Positions 59,969 through 64,000 of a stretch of 64,000 nt of DNA are shown here, one piece after another (the stretch's first letter is position 1; every line of letters begins with the position of its first letter). This stretch comes from Riptortus pedestris. Its lineage: Eukaryota > Arthropoda > Insecta > Hemiptera > Alydidae. Location: the NCBI GenBank assembly GCA_019009955.1, contig CM032233.1:91714501-91778500 (forward strand), read 5' to 3'. Both the position numbers and the translations under genes were made by a program. Below the pieces are notes generated by a model that did no database searches, was not told where the DNA came from, and was given only the letters and a program-made list of their open reading frames with translations.

Positions 59969-61511
59969 AAAATGTTTTGATTAACTTTACGTAAAATTAT
60001 TTCATCATGTATGTAATGTGCCATATCTACAATCCAATATATCCGAACGAAAAATGTTTCATTGCATAACTTATAGATATTTCAATGGTGAGGAAAAATG
60101 GATCTATACAAGTATTTCGTATATTTACTAGGTACAAAGTAATTTGCAACTTTTTGTGCTTAGTCGATTTTGGTTAAAATGATAGGTACCCCACTAGAGG
60201 TAACAAATGTCTTAAATATGAAATGTCTACATTCTAGGGCAAGTCGTTTTTGTGCTATGTGAGATACATACCTATAGACGAACCCGGGAAACTCGTCGAA
60301 ATGGGTCCAGGGAAGGCCCAAACGGATAACAAAATACTTCCTTTACTTCTTACAAAGAACCAATAAAGAAAAACACATTAATTCGTCCATTCTTGTTGCA
60401 CTTTAACATCATCAAATATATTTCTTAGGAATACTTTCATATAAGACTCTTTTCATCCTAATTTATATACACAGAGTTGTATAACTTATGTAGTATGTTT
60501 TATTAATAATATGTGGCTATTACGTGTAATAGTAGATCATGGTAACTGCTGCTTGTAATTACAAAGTCGAATAGGAAATTTAATCGTTAGGCAGTGTCAA
60601 TTTTCTGAAGATGAAGGAGACTGAAGAAAGCTAGTAATTTAACAATATTCTATTCATGAGCAGTAATTACCAATCCCGCCATTCATCGAATGGTGGAAAA
60701 CGTTGGTTTTTTTTCAATTACCAATTACAAGGGAGCCTTTTATATTTCCCTTGCTTTCCAATAAGTTCACTTCATATCCAATAAAAGACACTCGCATCTG
60801 TTTCATTCCCCGCCGTAATTGATATTCCCAACGTCTATGAGAAGAAATGCTCTCTTCTTTTCTGAGATCAATTTCAAAGCCATAGATGATTGATTAGAAT
60901 TTTTATCTTCCTTTCTACTAGTCAAACCCGTCACATTTTAGCTGAAAATTTTTATTACATGGAAATGCTCTTGGGAATTGTGTTTTTTTTTTTAATTCTT
61001 TGCAATACTTTCCAGTTATTTCGTATCTAAGAATCCTATTATAGAATTAATTAAAAATTTATATTATAAAACGGAAACAAGCGTTAGGATGCCTTTCATC
61101 AATAGTTGGAAAAAGGACTTTCACTATTAGTAGTAGTAAGGATTTCTTATAAATTAATATTAACATGCTTTATAGCAACTCTTAGCAACATGGATATATT
61201 GCTAGAAAACGAGTTGGGCAAAAGGAAATATAATTCAAATTACAAGTACAATTTAATAGTACTACCAGTATCATACATTAAAAAAGACGTATGTACTAAC
61301 ACAATAAATAAATAAAACAGAGAAAGGACATGTAACAAATCTCACAGCTTACATCAATACGTACCAAATATAAATTACAACACAATTAAGAGCCGCCATC
61401 ACAAATGCACACAATGTCTAACGGAACACGGACAGACAGGACATTATTTAACATAATTTAAAATTCAAGACAATGACAAACGTACTTGCGCCACACAGAC
61501 AACACAAACGT
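59969..61511. other. Unassigned AT-rich stretch
   Basis: The longest interval without a recognised repeat. Frames reach only about 69 codons and show no motif. It may be single-copy host DNA, intronic or intergenic, but nothing in the sequence decides this. Confidence 0.4.
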
Positions 61512-61664
61512 TTTTAGCAGATTTCCCTATAGGGAAATCAGCTATTGAGGTTGTACTCATGACGCGAGTTTCGAAAAATTTCTTCAAATGTCCATCGATC
61601 CTACCCAGGAGATGACGAAAATGAGGCCCGTTCAAAATTATATATATATATATATATATATAAA

Positions 61665-63257
61665 TCTCCTGTCACGATGTTTGTCCGCGATGGACTCCTA
61701 AACTACTTAACCGATTTTAAATTAAATTGGCACACCGTGAGCAGTCTGGTCCAACTTGAGAGATAGGATAGCTTAGATCTTTAATTATAGTCGCAATTTT
61801 ATTTTATTGCAAATTATTTGTCTATAATTAATTGACAGTCACAATTATCTGATAACTCCAAAAGATTCTAACAGATGTCGTTACTTTTCGACTGGATTGA
61901 GTAAGTAATCAATAGATGGCACTGCTATGGTAAACCGACAAACGTGTCATATAAGCTACAATTCAATAGCATGATTACCACGTGTTATTGAGGCTAAAGT
62001 ATAAATTAAATTTATTTTGTAGTAAACGAAATACCGTGAAATTCAATTATTTCTACTTTTTTAATTTTTGGTGTTAGCATAGCCAACCACGTGTTACTTA
62101 GACCGAAGTGTAAATCAAATTCAAATTATAGTGACGATAATACAGTGAAATTATTCCTGCTTTTTACTTATTTGTGCTTCATTATTCAAAATTCTATAAT
62201 TATAAAATATATACATGTAAGTATTATCATATAATTATAATAATTAATTAATATATTTTTAAACGATTAAATAAATATTTTCAGTCAAATGCCACCGAAA
62301 AAATCTAACCTCAACAACGCAAACACCAGAGAGGCACGACGCAAACGTGTTGAAAGAGCTCATCAGTTGCCAGAACAAGTCGATACAAGAAATACAGCTC
62401 AAAGAATTAGGACAGCAGAAGGTCGTGCACAAGAATCTCAAGAACAGCGTAGCGAACGTCTGCAACAGAATATTACGAGAACAAGAGCGGCACGAGAACA
62501 AAACATAGCTACAGTACGAGCACAAGAACGACAAAGGCAACGGATCAGCCGCTCATTAATACGTACATCATTCGTTCGTCTTGCTTTTGAATATGCACCA
62601 GATATTAACTACTCTGTGCATTCAAAAATTGCTATCGGTGGAATGGATAAAGTATGTCAATATTGTCAGGCGTTGAAATTTCGAAATGAAGCTGCGGGTA
62701 TGTGCTGCGCAGCAGGAAAAGTCGTGCTGCCACCTCTGGGTAGAGGTAGCGGGTGCTCCGCCAGAACCTTTATTATCCCTTCTTGCTGGGAATTCAGATG
62801 ATTCAAAATTATTTTTGCGTAAGATACGCAAATTTAATTCTTGCTTCCAAATGACGTCATTTGGGGCAACTAAAATTTGCGATCTTGCATCCGATGGACG
62901 TATTTTGAAACTACATTCAAAATACAAGGCCAGGTATACCACAAAATTGGATCATTGATGCCAATGCCTGATGATAATCCGAAATTTCTTCAAATTTATT
63001 TTATGGGCAATTGTGAAGAGCGCGTAACGACTCGGTGCCAGTATAATTTCATTGAACAAGCAGAGGAAAGAGCAATTGAGATATTGCTAAATGATAAATC
63101 TGTCATGGAGGTCACCATATTTTTTTACAAATACCATCTATGTAAAAAGCATGGTGGACCCCGTGACTGATGTTCTCCTACCGTTCCTCTTAAATTGTAT
63201 ACTACAATGTAATATAACAATAACTTTAGCCACAGCAACGCGTGGCCGGGTCTGCTA

Positions 63258-63258
<1 letters not shown>
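61665..63258 (+). mobile_element. Internally deleted Helitron, 1594 bp
   Basis: 5' end TCTCCTGTCACGATGTTTGT preceded by A. 3' end 'agcaacgcgtggccgggtctg' then CTAG at 63255-63258 followed by T, i.e. A/T insertion within a (TA)n. The GC-rich terminal sequence can form the usual hairpin before CTAG. It contains the N-terminal remnant of the Rep-helicase ORF but not the HUH nuclease or helicase. Confidence 0.88.
62289..63170 (+). pseudogene. Helitron Rep-helicase N-terminal remnant
   Basis: Starts with ATG at 62289 and a basic/glutamine-rich region made of RER-like repeats, then 'CQYCQALKFRNEAAGMCCAAGK' and 'VVLPPL', the Cys-containing N-terminal module of animal Helitron proteins. After a frameshift near 62735 it continues 'PPEPLLSLLAGNSDDSKLFL' and 'FNSCFQMTSFGA'. 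After another near 62890 it reads 'FKIQGQVYHKIGSLMPMPDD', 'KFLQIYFMGN' and 'FIEQAEERAIEILLND'. It then runs into 3' noncoding sequence, so the HUH rolling-circle nuclease and the Pif1-type helicase are deleted. In live elements this protein drives rolling-circle transposition. About 290 residues of an expected protein well over 1000 remain. Confidence 0.85.
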
Positions 63259-63296
<38 letters not shown>

Positions 63297-63418
63297 CCTG
63301 TTAACGCTCTAGCGGTCGCAATTTTTGTTTGATCGTTACGAAACTCGATATTTAACCGTTTTATGTAAAAAGACAGATCAAGTTCATTAATGGCTGATAT
63401 CGGACCAGAGGGAGGGCC

Positions 63419-64000
63419 TTTCAGGGACATATGACACATAATGTCCAATCAGAATCAATGGAACCTTTTATTGGACTATGAGAACAGGATAAAGGAAATT
63501 TGGAATAGATATTTCAGTAGTAATTATAGAGAAATGAAGAAAATTGTCTATTCTTCAATTAAAAAATAAAAGAATATACTGGCGAAACATGTTCCAAAAT
63601 ATGTGGTAATTATGGAGATATCATAATGGAGTTTGAAAAAGTTTCAGTCACATAAAAGACCAATTGAATTTAAAAGGAACCAACTACAATTAATAGAAGA
63701 TATGCATTGTAATACATTTTATCTAGGAGAATCACTCAATTACTGGAAAAAGAACTAAGCAAAATGTTGTAATTGCATATAATAAGGAAATTATAATTTC
63801 TCTATCAATAGTAAACATAATGTAAAGTATGATTTACAACAATTTAAGAATATTAGAAAGAAAATTAAATATGGACAAAAGGAAAATAAAGGAAAATTGT
63901 CAATAAAAAAAAATTGAACATTTGAATTATGTATTTTTTAACTTATTGCAATTTCATAGATTATTTTCCAACGCGTGTTTATAGTATAAACTTATATTTA
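63419..64000. other. Unassigned AT-rich stretch at the window end
   Basis: Very AT-rich with no frame above about 60 codons and no repeat terminus. The feature content may continue beyond the window. Confidence 0.35.

Larger units (their letters stand above)
61512..63418 (+). repeat. Family H repeat split by a Helitron
   Basis: The 5' part 61512-61664 (TTTTAGCAGATTTCCC, near-palindrome with TATA centre, 5' region, (TA)n) and 63259-63418 ((TA)n, 'ctgttaacgctctagcggtc', 'gctgatatcggaccagaggg') join across the Helitron. The copy is cut off after the G-rich block. Confidence 0.88.

Overview
The window is from an AT-rich animal genome, most likely an arthropod. I base that on the repeat content: a mariner with an N-terminal helix-turn-helix of the type common in insects and spiders, a jockey-like LINE, an R2-like endonuclease LINE, piggyBac, Merlin and Helitron remnants, tRNA-derived SINE-like copies, and very long (TA)n, (TG)n and (CA)n arrays. 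Species cannot be fixed from this sequence. I found no host protein-coding gene, rRNA or functional tRNA. Essentially every coding trace I can name is a broken transposon gene, and no bacterial or viral locus is visible.

The dominant component is one interspersed repeat, called family H here, present as roughly 40 complete, truncated or nested copies and covering very roughly a third of the window. A complete copy begins TTTT-AGCAGATTTCCC inside a near-palindrome, carries a (TA)n tract about 120 bases from that end, and closes with the inverted subterminal repeat GGGAAATCTGCT, a 6-bp stem-loop (ACGCAG-CCC-CTGCGT) and GACGGACTTTT. Short subterminal inverted repeats, an internal tandem array, one 3' stem-loop and T-rich insertion points match the published layout of non-autonomous helentrons (HINE/DINE-1 type). 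The class is an inference; the repeat family is directly visible. In the strand column '+' means the AGCAGATTTCCC end is on the left.

Layout. 0-6.6 kb: diverged H copies, a SINE-like copy and unassigned DNA. 6.6-7.4 kb: R2-like endonuclease remnant. 8.1-15.6 kb: dense H copies with a nested Helitron and a nested TTAA element. 16.4-17.2 kb: jockey RT. 17.3-24.3 kb: H copies, a piggyBac derivative and a Merlin transposase relic. 24.8-26.1 kb: mariner nested in H. 28 and 38 kb: 3' fragments of one LINE. 31.5-34.3 kb: two H copies, each with a fold-back element carrying a hammerhead-like core. 34.5-35.1 kb: 21-bp minisatellite. 39-40 kb: second jockey copy. 42.7-47.5 kb: tandem H copies and a complete non-autonomous Helitron. 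48.1-49.5 kb: second piggyBac derivative. 51.6-52.6 kb: H copy with a perfect 104-bp inverted repeat. 54-55 kb: Helitron. 55.7-56.1 kb: unclassified TIR element. 57.2-58.6 kb: H copy whose microsatellite position holds a 20-bp minisatellite that itself carries a MITE. 61.5-63.4 kb: internally deleted Helitron with Rep-ORF remnants nested in H.

The organising pattern is nesting. The (TA)n position of family H repeatedly hosts Helitrons, fold-back elements or minisatellites, while TTAA and TA elements enter the H body. This gives an insertion chronology in which H is old and the others mostly later. Unassigned stretches between elements contain only short open frames with no recognisable domain.
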